The notes under the pieces are model-generated. The model saw only the letters and a program-made list of their open reading frames with translations. It was not told the origin of the DNA and made no database searches. The translations under genes were made by a program, and so were the position numbers. Below, piece by piece: positions 27,176 to 36,042 of a stretch of DNA of 64,000 nt. Every line of letters starts with the position of its first letter. The stretch's first letter is position 1. This DNA is from DASUPK01 sp963797265 (GTDB lineage Bacteria > Actinomycetota > Thermoleophilia > Solirubrobacterales > 70-9): the NCBI GenBank assembly GCA_963797265.1, contig CAWCOY010000004.1, positions 306,255 to 370,254 of the forward strand, given 5' to 3'.

Positions 27176-28290
27176 CTCGCCACCTTGCTCTCGACTGCGT
27201 CGGGGCCCTCGGCCGGCGCACTGCTGAAGTCGAAGTGGATCCCGCGGGCCTCGAGCTCGCCGAACATCTCCTCGGGATCGATGCAGCTCTCGGGGGGCAG
27301 CGCCCCGCGCCGCTCTATGGAGCCCCGGGCCAGCAGCCTCACCGCCGCCGCCGCCGGCGTAGCGGTCGAGACGATCCCGCCCCCCAGGCCCCAGGACTCG
27401 TGCGGCGGGGTGATGCTGCGAGCGCGGACGACCGCGTCCGCGCCGGTCACCTCGACGATGTGGACGGAGACGGTGTTCGCTGAGGGGGGCGAAGCAGAGC
27501 GCGCAACTTCGGCAATCCGCTCCTCGCTCGCCCCCCGCAGCTTCTCCAGGCTCTCGAGCACCTTCGGTGACAACGAGAGCGCAAAGGTCACGTTCGGGCA
27601 GCCGAAGCTGTCGCCGAAGGTGAGCACCTCCGAGTGGAGGGTGAAGATCGTCTCCCCCTGGCCGATCGGCTCGCCGAAGTCGGCGGTGGGGCCGGCCTGC
27701 AGCGGCTCGAGCTCGCGCGCCTTGCCGTCGACCAGCGCCATCGGCGGCATCGTGACCTCGTCGAGGAGCGTCCTGACGGCGTAGGGGAAGCTGACCCCGT
27801 CGGGCGGATCGAGGTCCCGGCCGGCCGCGAGGATCGAGATCGATGAGGGGCTGTCCTGCAATTCGCGCACCGCTCGGGCGGCGAGCAGGTTGGTCTTGCC
27901 GGGCGCCGAGCCGATCCCGAGCAGCGCCAGCAGCCCGGCTTGCTCGAACCTCCCCGAGAGCTCGAGTTGCTCGGCGGTCACGTGGTAGAGCCCGCCCAGA
28001 TCCATGTAGTGGCAGCCGGCGTCCAGACAGGCGTGCATCGCAGCCAGGTTGATCCGATATGCGGCGGAGTTGACGAGCACCTCGATCCCGGCCAGCTGCT
28101 CGGCGAGGTCGCCGGTGGCGTCCGCCCGGCGGGCCTGCGCCTTGCCGCCACCGTGCTCCATGGCCACCTCCTCGGCGCGGCGCAGGTCGAGGTCGAGCAG
28201 CCGCATCGCGGTTACCTCCTCGGATTCGGCCAGGTCGCGGACGATCGCGGGAGCGATGGTGCCGCCGGCTCCCAGAACCGCCACGCGCAT
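27172..28290 (-). CDS. Saccharopine dehydrogenase family protein
   Basis: 372 residues, N-terminal Rossmann domain (VAVLGAGGTIAPAIVRDLAE) and the family motif DAGCHYMDLGG, then IGSAPGKTNLLAARAV. Members carry out NAD(P)-linked steps in lysine or polyamine (carboxynorspermidine) metabolism, but many are of unknown reaction. Placed between pucR and ald with overlapping start/stop codons on both sides, so it belongs to the same pathway; a role in polyamine or diamino-acid breakdown is an inference. Confidence 0.85.
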   Translation of the reverse strand: MRVAVLGAGGTIAPAIVRDLAESEEVTAMRLLDLDLRRAEEVAMEHGGGKAQARRADATGDLAEQLAGIEVLVNSAAYRINLAAMHACLDAGCHYMDLGGLYHVTAEQLELSGRFEQAGLLALLGIGSAPGKTNLLAARAVRELQDSPSSISILAAGRDLDPPDGVSFPYAVRTLLDEVTMPPMALVDGKARELEPLQAGPTADFGEPIGQGETIFTLHSEVLTFGDSFGCPNVTFALSLSPKVLESLEKLRGASEERIAEVARSASPPSANTVSVHIVEVTGADAVVRARSITPPHESWGLGGGIVSTATPAAAAVRLLARGSIERRGALPPESCIDPEEMFGELEARGIHFDFSSAPAEGPDAVESKVAR

Positions 28291-29840
28291 CAGGCGACCA
28301 GCTCCTTTGCCCTGAGCGCCAGCCAGAGCTCGACCCGGTCGTTGGCCCGGCTGAGGTCCCGGCCGGTGAGCTCCTCGATGCGCTTGATCCGGTAGCGCAG
28401 CGTGTGGCGGTGGCAGTAGCAGTCGCTGGCGGCTCGCTCCCAGTGTCCGTTGCGGTCGATGTAAGCCTCGAGGGAGCGCAGGAGCTCGCCCGCATAGCGC
28501 TCGTCGGAGTCCTCGATCGGACCGAGCACGCTCTCGCAGTAGAGCCGCAGCGCCTCGGTGTCCTGGACGGAGAGCAGCAGCGTGAAGGCGCCCAGGTCGC
28601 GATGGGAGGCGACCTCGGGCGCGGCTCCGTTGGAGAAGCCGGTGGCCTCGAGCGCGCAGCGGGCTTCGTGGAAGGAGTGGCGGACGCGCTCCGTCGGCAG
28701 CGAGCGGCTGGTCGCCGCGCGGGTCGGTCCGTGCGCCGCCTCGAGCGCGGCGCGCGCCTGGCTGGCAAGCTCGAGCGGATCCCCCTTGCCGCCGTCGACG
28801 AGCGCACAGAGCAGCTCACGACGGCCGGCGGCGTGCGGCGCGACCACGGCCGAGCGGTTCTGACTGGAGAGGAACTCGCCGAGGGTCGCCTCGCCCGCCG
28901 CGGCGTCGCCCAGCTCGAAAGCCAGCACGACGGCCCGCTCGCCGATCCCGAAGGGCGCCAGCCGGTCCCGGACATCGTCCGCGGCAAGGCGGCCCGACAG
29001 GGTCGCTGCGAGCACTTCGCCGGAGAGGCGGCGCTCCGTCTCCCGGGCGACCCGCTCCCGCATCAGCTCGAGGGCGACCACGATCGCGGCCTGCTGGACA
29101 CAGAGCCGCTCGAAGTCGCCCAACTCGCCCGAGCGCCGCACGACGACCAGCCAGGCCTCCGCGGCTCCCGCGCGCGGCGAGACCGGATGCGCGAGGGCCC
29201 TTCCCCGCAGATCGGTCTGGCTCGGAACGAAGGGGGCCGCCGCCGTCCCGCGGGGCTGCACCTCCTCGCGGATTGGGTCGAGCAGGTACTCGGGAAGCTG
29301 GCGGCCGCCGCTCGCCAGGACCTCGCCCCGCGCGTCGAGAACCACCGAGCTGCCGCTGACCGCCGCGGCGATCTCGCGCGCGATCTCGTCGAGCCCGCCG
29401 CCCTGGAGGACGAGCCGCTCAAGCCGCTCGTTGACCGCGATCCCCCGCGAGAGCACGTCGTACTGCTCGTTCACCAGCCGGCTGAAGGCCGCCTCCGTGA
29501 GCGCGATGAACGGGGTCTCATACGGCACCTCGAAGACCGGGAAGTCGCGTCCCTTGGCCTCGCTGATCAGCGCCTTCGGGATCTTCTCGTGATCGAAGCC
29601 GGTGCCGAAGCCGAGGCCGGCGACCCCAGCATCGGCCAGCAGCTTGATGAACTTCCGCTGCTTCTCCGCGTTCTCCAGCCTGATCCCGGTGGTGAGGAGC
29701 AGCTCGCCGCCGGAGAGCCAGGGCGTCGGGTCGAGCAACTCGGTGATGTGCACCCAGCGGATCTCCCGCTCGCCCGCAGCCTCCTCCCCGGCCGCGATCT
29801 TCAGGCCGAGCTCGGAGGTGAGGCTCTCGATCGTGAGCAT
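28290..29840 (-). CDS. PucR-family transcriptional regulator
   Basis: 516 residues. N-terminal PucR sensory domain (ITELLDPTPWLSGGELLLTT, about 30-50), a middle GGDEF-like degenerate domain (CdaR type), and the C-terminal HTH_30 domain with RHTLRYRIKRIEELTGRDLS (about 478-498). Such regulators control purine or amine/amino-acid catabolic genes in response to a pathway compound. It sits inside the amine-catabolic run, overlapping the next gene by one base, and probably acts on the operator region at 31345-31388. Confidence 0.93.
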   Translation of the reverse strand: MLTIESLTSELGLKIAAGEEAAGEREIRWVHITELLDPTPWLSGGELLLTTGIRLENAEKQRKFIKLLADAGVAGLGFGTGFDHEKIPKALISEAKGRDFPVFEVPYETPFIALTEAAFSRLVNEQYDVLSRGIAVNERLERLVLQGGGLDEIAREIAAAVSGSSVVLDARGEVLASGGRQLPEYLLDPIREEVQPRGTAAAPFVPSQTDLRGRALAHPVSPRAGAAEAWLVVVRRSGELGDFERLCVQQAAIVVALELMRERVARETERRLSGEVLAATLSGRLAADDVRDRLAPFGIGERAVVLAFELGDAAAGEATLGEFLSSQNRSAVVAPHAAGRRELLCALVDGGKGDPLELASQARAALEAAHGPTRAATSRSLPTERVRHSFHEARCALEATGFSNGAAPEVASHRDLGAFTLLLSVQDTEALRLYCESVLGPIEDSDERYAGELLRSLEAYIDRNGHWERAASDCYCHRHTLRYRIKRIEELTGRDLSRANDRVELWLALRAKELVA

Positions 29841-29844
29841 AAGT

Positions 29845-31275
29845 TCAAGGGGACCGGCGGACCGGACCAGATCCGGATCCGTCGTGCCCTATGCGGCGTG
29901 ACGCTTCCTCGAGGGTGGGACGGAGGACGTCCACGATCTCCTCGAACTGCTCCGTATCGGCGATCAGCGGCGGTGAGAACTGGATGACCGGGTCGCCGCG
30001 ATCGTCGGCGCGGCAGATCAGCCCGCGCCGGTAGAGCTCGCCGGAGAGGTATCCGCGCAGGAGGCTCTCGGACTCCTCGTGGTCGAACGTCTCCTTGGTG
30101 TCCTGGTCCTTGACCAGCTCGATCGCGTAGAAGTAGCCGTCGCCGCGCACGTCCCCGACGATCGGGATGTCGTAGAGCGATTCGAGCGCCCCCCTGAACT
30201 CTCCCTCCTTCTCCTGGACGTGCCCGCAGAGGTCCTCGCGCTCGAAGACGTCGAGGTTCGCCATCGCAACGGCTGCCGCGACCGGGTGGCCGGCGAAGGT
30301 TGAGCCGTGGGCGAACATCGCTGTGTCGTGGGCGAACGGCTCGTAGACCTTGTCCGACACGATCATCCCGCCCATCGGCACGTACGCCGAGGTCAGGGCC
30401 TTGGCAACGGTCATGATGTCCGGCTGGAAGTCGTAGCGCTGGCAGCCGAAGTAGTGGCCGAGGCGACCCCAGGCGCAGATCACCTCGTCCGAGATCAGCA
30501 GGATGTCGTGGCGGTCGCAGATCTCCCGCACGCGCTGGAAGTAGCCGTCCTGCGGCGGGATGCAGCCACCGGCGTTCTGCAGCGGCTCCAGGATCACCGC
30601 TCCGACGGTCTCCGGGCCCTCGAACTCGATGGCCTCCTCGATCTGGTCGGCCGCCCAGAGCGGATCCCGGTCGGCTGGCCAGCGGTAGCCGTTGGTATTG
30701 GGGACGTGGATCCCGCCCGGCGCCAGCGGCTCGAAGTTGCTGCGCAGCGCCGGGATTCCGGTCGCGCTCAGCGCCCCGAGTGTGGTGCCGTGGTAGGCAA
30801 TCTCACGGGCGATCAGCTTGGTCTTCTGACCGTTTCCCCTGGCGCGGTGGTAGCTGCGCGCCAGCTTGATCGCCGACTCCACCGCCTCCGAGCCGCTGTT
30901 GGTGAAGAAGACCCGGTTCAGGTCGCCCGGTGTCAGGGAGGCGATCCGGGCGGCCAGCTCGATGGCCCGGGGGTGGGCGTAGCTCCAGACCGTGATGAAG
31001 TCGAGCTCCCGGACCTGCGCCGCCATCGCGTCGCCGAGCTCGGTCCGTCCATGCCCGGAGTTGACGCAGAAGAGCGCTGAGAGCCCATCCAGGTAGCGGT
31101 TGCCGTGGTCGTCCCAGACGTAGCAACCGTCCCCACGGACGATGATCGGTACCTCGTGGTCGGGCCCGAATGAGCCCATCCGCGTGAAGTGCATCCACAG
31201 ATGCCGCTGAGCCTGCTCCTGGAGTGCGGTCGCCTCAGCCTGAGCCGTTCCGGGGGCGCTGGTCGGTGCTGCCAT
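29845..31275 (-). CDS. Class III aminotransferase, putrescine/omega-amine:pyruvate type
   Basis: 476 residues. PLP-binding Lys in MTVAKALTSAYVPMGG (about 297), phosphate loop FFTNSGSEAVESAIKLAR, and LLISDEVICAWGRLG with the Asp that contacts the pyridine ring. Similar to SpuC-type putrescine:pyruvate aminotransferases. Would make 4-aminobutyraldehyde and alanine, feeding the aldehyde dehydrogenase and ald in the same run. First gene of the leftward operon; divergent from the Pot operon. Confidence 0.92.
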   Translation of the reverse strand: MAAPTSAPGTAQAEATALQEQAQRHLWMHFTRMGSFGPDHEVPIIVRGDGCYVWDDHGNRYLDGLSALFCVNSGHGRTELGDAMAAQVRELDFITVWSYAHPRAIELAARIASLTPGDLNRVFFTNSGSEAVESAIKLARSYHRARGNGQKTKLIAREIAYHGTTLGALSATGIPALRSNFEPLAPGGIHVPNTNGYRWPADRDPLWAADQIEEAIEFEGPETVGAVILEPLQNAGGCIPPQDGYFQRVREICDRHDILLISDEVICAWGRLGHYFGCQRYDFQPDIMTVAKALTSAYVPMGGMIVSDKVYEPFAHDTAMFAHGSTFAGHPVAAAVAMANLDVFEREDLCGHVQEKEGEFRGALESLYDIPIVGDVRGDGYFYAIELVKDQDTKETFDHEESESLLRGYLSGELYRRGLICRADDRGDPVIQFSPPLIADTEQFEEIVDVLRPTLEEASRRIGHDGSGSGPVRRSP

Positions 31276-31344
31276 CCGTCTCCTCCGTTCTCTCTAGCCT
31301 CCGCGTACAAAAGCTACCCCGAGGCGCTCGGCCCCACAAGCGGA

Positions 31345-31388
31345 ATTGTGTGAAATCACCATTGTGCGACTTGTACAACCTGTACAAG
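31345..31388. promoter_or_regulatory. Divergent control region with operator-like repeats
   Basis: Between the aminotransferase (leftward) and the Pot operon (rightward). Direct repeats ATTGTGTGA (31345-31353) and ATTGTGCGA (31361-31369), 16 bases apart, are followed at once by the inverted repeat CTTGTACAACCTGTACAAG (31370-31388). The close packing is typical of a regulator site; the PucR protein encoded nearby is the obvious candidate. The rest of 31276-31534 shows no gene. Confidence 0.6.
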
Positions 31389-31534
31389 GGCGGACCCGTG
31401 TTTTAGGGCTTTCGCCCCTTGCGACGATTCGTCGTGGTTCTTACGCTCGGGCATCCGCGACGGCTAATTTGTCGAAGGCCCGATCGGCGCACAAAGGAAA
31501 CTCCCCCGACATCCGGGGATGGGAAGGAGAGAGC

Positions 31535-32680
31535 TTGGAGAGCGGAGCGAACAAGGGCGCGCCCTGCGTCGTCCTCGACTCGGTCACCAAGCGGTTCGGC
31601 GAGCTGACCGCGGTGGACTCGATCGATCTCGACATCGCCGAGGGCGAGTTCTTCACCATGCTCGGCCCGAGCGGCTGTGGCAAGACGACGACCCTTCGGA
31701 TGATCGCCGGCTTCGAGGAGGTCACGGCGGGCCGCCTGGCGATCGACGACGTGGACATGCTGGGGATCCCGCCCCACAAGCGGCCCACCAACACCGTCTT
31801 TCAGAGCTACGCCCTGTTCCCACATCTCTCGGTCAAGGAGAACGTCGCCTTCGGCCTGCGCCGCAAGGGGGTCGACAAGGGCGAGATCGACCGGAGGGTT
31901 CGCGAGGAGCTCGAACGGGTTGGGCTCGCGGCGGAGGCGAACCGCCGGCCGTCCCAGCTCTCGGGCGGCATGCAGCAGCGCGTGGCGCTGGCGCGCGCTC
32001 TGGTCAACCTCCCGCGGGTGCTGCTCCTCGACGAGCCCCTGGGCGCGCTCGACCTGAAGCTGCGCAAGGGCCTCCAGGTCGAGCTCAAGAAGATCCAGCG
32101 CGAGGTCGGGATCACGTTCGTCTACGTGACCCATGATCAGGAGGAGGCGCTGACGATGTCCGACCGGATCGCCGTCATGAACCAGGGCCGCATCGAGCAG
32201 ATCGGCGATCCGGAGGAGGTCTACGACCGGCCGAGCACGACCTTCGTCGCCGGCTTCATCGGCGTCTCCAACCTGATGCCGGGCACGGTCCGCAAGACCG
32301 GAGAGCGGGGCGAGGTGGAGCTCGATACGGGCGTCCAGGTGAGCACCGGCGTGGACGGCTTCAACCCCGGCGATCGCTGCCACGCGGTGGTCCGCCCGGA
32401 GAAGCTCACGATCGGAGCGGGCGGCGACAACCAGCCGAGTGTCGAGGGCCTGGTCGAGAGCTCGCTCTATCTGGGGACCTCGACCCAGCTGATCGTCCAG
32501 CTTCCAGGTGATGTGCGCATGACGGTACTGGTGCCCAACACGGATGAGGCCCAGCGCCAGCAACTTCCAGGTGGAGGAGCGAAGGTTCAGCTCTCGTGGG
32601 ACCCGGGCCACATGCACGTCGTGCGGGAGTCCCAGACAAACGGAGCGGCGCCTGCGGTTGAGGCGGCCGAGTCGGTTTGA
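31535..32680 (+). CDS. potA: Polyamine ABC transporter ATPase PotA (operon 2)
   Basis: 381 residues from a TTG preceded by AAGGAGAGAGC; upstream in-frame codons do not fit the family. Walker A GPSGCGKT, Q-loop VFQSYALFPHL, signature LSGGMQQRVALARALV, Walker B LLLDEPLGALD and H-loop THDQEEALTMS. C-terminal TOBE domain with VVRPEKLTIGAGG. Energises putrescine/spermidine-type uptake for the catabolic genes on the other side of the control region. Confidence 0.94.
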   Translation: MESGANKGAPCVVLDSVTKRFGELTAVDSIDLDIAEGEFFTMLGPSGCGKTTTLRMIAGFEEVTAGRLAIDDVDMLGIPPHKRPTNTVFQSYALFPHLSVKENVAFGLRRKGVDKGEIDRRVREELERVGLAAEANRRPSQLSGGMQQRVALARALVNLPRVLLLDEPLGALDLKLRKGLQVELKKIQREVGITFVYVTHDQEEALTMSDRIAVMNQGRIEQIGDPEEVYDRPSTTFVAGFIGVSNLMPGTVRKTGERGEVELDTGVQVSTGVDGFNPGDRCHAVVRPEKLTIGAGGDNQPSVEGLVESSLYLGTSTQLIVQLPGDVRMTVLVPNTDEAQRQQLPGGGAKVQLSWDPGHMHVVRESQTNGAAPAVEAAESV

Positions 32681-32699
32681 AAATGACAAGGAGGAACTC

Positions 32700-33848
32700 G
32701 TGAGATTCACGCAGAGGGCGAAGGCCCTGGGACTGGGTGTCGTCGCCCTGGGCGCCGCGGTGGCGCTCGCGGCCTGTGGTGGCGGCAATGGGATCGAGAA
32801 CAGCGGAGGGTCGGACAACGTGCAGACGGTGAAGTACCAGCCGCCGCCCTCTGGCGATCTGACGATCTCGCAGTGGCCGCTTTACATCGACAAGGACACG
32901 GTCCCCAACTTCGAGAAGGCGACCGGGGTGAAGGTCGACTACATCGAGGACGTCAACGACAATCAGGAGTTCTTCGCCAAGATGCAGCCGCTGCTCGCCA
33001 AGGACCAGTCCGGCGGCCGGAGCATGATCGTGGTGACGGACTGGATGGCCAAGAAGATGTACGACCTCGGGTACCTGCAGAACGTCGACAAGGCGGGCCT
33101 CCCGAACGTCGAGGCGAACCTCCGGGACAACCTGCAACACCCGGATTTCGACCCTGACCGCAAGTTCTCGGTGCCGTGGCAGAGCGGCATGACGGGCCTG
33201 ATCGTCAACACGCAGCTGGCGCCGGACGTGCACTCCATCAATGACCTGTTCGACCCGCAGTACAAGGGCAAGGTCGAGATGCTGACGGAGCTGCGCGACA
33301 CGGTCCCGCTGGTGATGAAGGCGGACGGCATCGACCCGAACCAGGCCACGGAGCAGCAGTGGCTCGACACGATCGACAAGCTCAAGTCGGCGGTCGCGTC
33401 CGGTCAGATCCGCCGTTTCACCGGCAACGACTACACCCGCGACATGGCCAACGGCGACGTCGCGGCGATCATCGGCTGGTCGGGTGACGCGGTGCAGCTG
33501 CAGGCCGACAATCCGAACATCGAGTTCCGGATGCCGACGGAGGGCTGCATCCTCTGGTCGGACAACATGGTGATCCCGGTCGGGGCGCCGAATCCGACCG
33601 CGGCCGAGGCGTTCATGAACTACGTCTACGACCCGAAGATCCAGGCCCCGATCGCGTCGTACAACAGCTATGTCACGCCGGTCGACGGGGTCAAGGAGGT
33701 CTTCCAGAAGACCGATCCCGACCTGGTGAACGATCCGCTGATCTTCCCGACGGACGAGTTCACCGCCAAGTGCTCCACCCAGCCCAACATCACGGGCGAG
33801 GAGGAGCAGACGGTGACCCGGGCATTCGAGGGAGTGCTCCAGGGTTAA
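32700..33848 (+). CDS. potD: Polyamine-binding lipoprotein PotD (operon 2)
   Basis: 382 residues from a GTG with AAGGAGG seven bases upstream. Lipobox VALAAC then GGGNG. Periplasmic-type binding protein of the PotD/PotF class: GDLTISQWPLYIDKDTVPNF at the start of the mature domain, MIVVTDWMAKKMYDLGYL, FSVPWQSGMTGLIVNTQL and AAIIGWSGDAVQLQ around the ligand pocket. Unlike the receptor of operon 1 it has few cysteines. Confidence 0.92.
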   Translation: MRFTQRAKALGLGVVALGAAVALAACGGGNGIENSGGSDNVQTVKYQPPPSGDLTISQWPLYIDKDTVPNFEKATGVKVDYIEDVNDNQEFFAKMQPLLAKDQSGGRSMIVVTDWMAKKMYDLGYLQNVDKAGLPNVEANLRDNLQHPDFDPDRKFSVPWQSGMTGLIVNTQLAPDVHSINDLFDPQYKGKVEMLTELRDTVPLVMKADGIDPNQATEQQWLDTIDKLKSAVASGQIRRFTGNDYTRDMANGDVAAIIGWSGDAVQLQADNPNIEFRMPTEGCILWSDNMVIPVGAPNPTAAEAFMNYVYDPKIQAPIASYNSYVTPVDGVKEVFQKTDPDLVNDPLIFPTDEFTAKCSTQPNITGEEEQTVTRAFEGVLQG

Positions 33849-33886
33849 GGCGGAACGGGTCGTGAGAATGGCGGCGGAGGCGACAG

Positions 33887-34768
33887 ATGGGTAACGGGCG
33901 TCTGGTTGCTCTCCGCCGCCGTCTCATCCCATATTGGTTGCTAGGGCCCGGGATTCTCTGGCTGATCCTCTTCTTCGTCGTGCCCATGTACTTCATGGGC
34001 CGCCTGTCGCTGGAGTCGGGGATCTTCCCCGAGTTCCAGTTCGATTGGAGCTTTTCGAACTACAGCGACGCCCTGAGCGCCTATGACACGCAGTTCTTCC
34101 GGGCCTTCGAGTACTCGGCGGCGGCGACGATCCTCTCCCTGCTGATCGCCTATCCCCTCGCCTATGCGATCGCCTTCCGCGGCGGGCGCTGGAAGAACGC
34201 CATGTTGCTGGCGGTGATTGCCCCGTTCTTCACCACCTACCTGATCCGGACGCTCGCCTGGGAGACCATCCTCTCCGACAACGGCTTCGTGGTGAACACC
34301 CTGCAGACGCTGGGCCTCGTCTCGAATGACGGGCGCCTGCTCGCCACCACGGGCGCGGTGATCGCGGGGCTCACCTACAACTTCCTGCCCTTCATGATCC
34401 TGCCGATCTACGCGAGCCTCGAGCGGATGGACACCAGCCTGATCGAGGCGGCGAAGGACCTCTACGCCTCCTCTCGCAAGGCGTTCCTCAAGGTCACCCT
34501 CCCGCTGTCCATGCCGGGCGTGGTCGCGGGAACGTTGCTCACCTTCATCCCCGCCACGGGCGACTACATCAACGCCCAGTTCCTGGGCGGCGCCAAGCAG
34601 ACGATGATCGGCAACGTCATCCAGTCGCTCTACCTGAAACAGACCGACTATCCGGCTGCGGCGGCGATCTCCTTCATCTTGATGGCGACGATGCTCATCA
34701 TCGTCTTCATCTACATCCGCTTCGCCGGAACCGAAGCGCTGATGGGCGAGGAGAGTGAAAGACGCTGA
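33887..34768 (+). CDS. potB: Polyamine ABC permease PotB (operon 2)
   Basis: 293 residues, six membrane segments, EAA loop EAAKDLYASSRKAFLKVTLP (about 184-203). The stop overlaps the potC ATG by one base. It carries the PotB-type features PGILWLILFFVVPMYFM and ITGDYINAQFLG-like segment (ATGDYINAQFLGG). Confidence 0.92.
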   Translation: MGNGRLVALRRRLIPYWLLGPGILWLILFFVVPMYFMGRLSLESGIFPEFQFDWSFSNYSDALSAYDTQFFRAFEYSAAATILSLLIAYPLAYAIAFRGGRWKNAMLLAVIAPFFTTYLIRTLAWETILSDNGFVVNTLQTLGLVSNDGRLLATTGAVIAGLTYNFLPFMILPIYASLERMDTSLIEAAKDLYASSRKAFLKVTLPLSMPGVVAGTLLTFIPATGDYINAQFLGGAKQTMIGNVIQSLYLKQTDYPAAAAISFILMATMLIIVFIYIRFAGTEALMGEESERR

Positions 34769-35637
34769 TGGAGGCTCAGGCCGCCACCCTGCCGGTTCGC
34801 CGGCTCTCGGCCGGGTCGAGAGCCTGGAAGTGGCTGCGCGAACACGCGATCGTGATCTACGGGGTGATCGCGATCGTCTACATGCTGATCCCGATCGGCC
34901 TGATCATCGTCTTCTCCTTCAACGACCCTGCGGGGAAGTTCAACTTCACCTGGCAGGGCTTCACCCTCTCGCACTGGGCGCATCCATTCCAGATCTCAGA
35001 GCTGACCAACGCTCTGACGCTCAGCCTGCGGCTCGCCGCCCTGGCCACGCTGATCTCCACCGTGCTTGGGACGATGGTCGCGCTGGCCCTGGTCCGCTAC
35101 GACTTCTTCGGCCGGCGCGCCTCGAATTACCTGATCGTCATCCCGACGGCGACCCCGGAGGTCGTGCTCGGCGCCTCACTGCTCTCGATGTTCCTGATCT
35201 ACGGGCTCTCGCTCGGTTTCACGACACTGCTCATCGCCCACGTGATGTTCTGCATCAGCTTCGTGGTGATCGTCGTCCGCTCGCGGCTGATCGGCTTTGA
35301 CCGCAGCCTCGAGGAAGCGGCCCAGGACCTCGGCGCCGACCCGTTCACCACCTTCCGCAAGGTCACACTGCCGCTGATCTGGCCGGGCATCATCGCCGGC
35401 GCGATGCTCGCCTTCGCCCTCTCGATCGACGACTTCGTGGTCTCCAACTTCACGGCCGGGACCGAGGTGACCTTCCCGCTCTACATCTTCGGAGCCGCCC
35501 AGCGCGGCATCCCGGTACAGGTCTACATCATCGCCACCATGCTGTTCGCCCTCACCCTGCTCGCGATGGCCTTCACGGTGTGGCAGCAGCGTCGCGCCGA
35601 CCGTCTGGCTTCTGTTCGCCCTGAGCAGGAGGTTTGA
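34768..35637 (+). CDS. potC: Polyamine ABC permease PotC (operon 2)
   Basis: 289 residues, six membrane segments, EAA loop EAAQDLGADPFTTFRKVTLP and the PotC signature SIDDFVVSNFTAGTEVTFPL. Its TGA stop abuts the GTG start of the STAS gene with no spacing, so the signalling genes that follow are part of the same message. Confidence 0.93.
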   Translation: MEAQAATLPVRRLSAGSRAWKWLREHAIVIYGVIAIVYMLIPIGLIIVFSFNDPAGKFNFTWQGFTLSHWAHPFQISELTNALTLSLRLAALATLISTVLGTMVALALVRYDFFGRRASNYLIVIPTATPEVVLGASLLSMFLIYGLSLGFTTLLIAHVMFCISFVVIVVRSRLIGFDRSLEEAAQDLGADPFTTFRKVTLPLIWPGIIAGAMLAFALSIDDFVVSNFTAGTEVTFPLYIFGAAQRGIPVQVYIIATMLFALTLLAMAFTVWQQRRADRLASVRPEQEV

Positions 35638-36042
35638 GTGACCTCCAATCGAGGTATTTTCGCCGGTGTGCGGACGGGGGAGCTCGCGCTCGAGCGGAAC
35701 AACAAAGGACCGTCAGTGCTTACGATCTCAGGCGAGCACGATCTCAGTACAGCGCCAAATCTCAGGCGTCGCATCGAAGGACTGCTCGATGAGGGCGTCC
35801 CCACGGTCGTAGATCTCTCGCCCGCCACCTTTATCGACTCGTCCATCCTCGGGGTGATCCTGGACGGGCGCCGGCGGGCATCGGAGTCCAAGATCGGCTT
35901 CGCCGTCGCCCGCGCGAACGGCTCGGAGGCGGTCGATCGCGTCCTCGAAGTGACTGGCTTGCGCGCTGAGCTTCCCGTACACGCCCGACGGGACGAGGCC
36001 ATCATGGCGGCCTCGGGCAACTCGGGAAAGTCGCCGCCGTGA
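35638..36042 (+). CDS. STAS-domain anti-sigma factor antagonist
   Basis: 134 residues from GTG. STAS fold of the SpoIIAA/RsbV type: VLTISGEHDLSTAPNLRRRI, VVDLSPATFIDSSILGVILD with the Ser (in FIDSSIL) that is phosphorylated by the partner kinase. Works in partner switching: unphosphorylated it binds the anti-sigma kinase and frees the sigma factor. Encoded between potC and the kinase-like gene, with the next start overlapping its stop. Confidence 0.92.
   Translation: MTSNRGIFAGVRTGELALERNNKGPSVLTISGEHDLSTAPNLRRRIEGLLDEGVPTVVDLSPATFIDSSILGVILDGRRRASESKIGFAVARANGSEAVDRVLEVTGLRAELPVHARRDEAIMAASGNSGKSPP

Noticed and set aside
27176..28987. 600-codon upstream extension of alanine dehydrogenase
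   Set aside because: The family N-terminus MKVGVPTEI starts at 27175; the extension runs antisense-like through two other real genes.
31469..31497. Third copy of the ATTTGTCG hairpin repeat upstream of potA
   Set aside because: Only ATTTGTCG and ACAAAGG are kept and no stem forms between them; likely chance.
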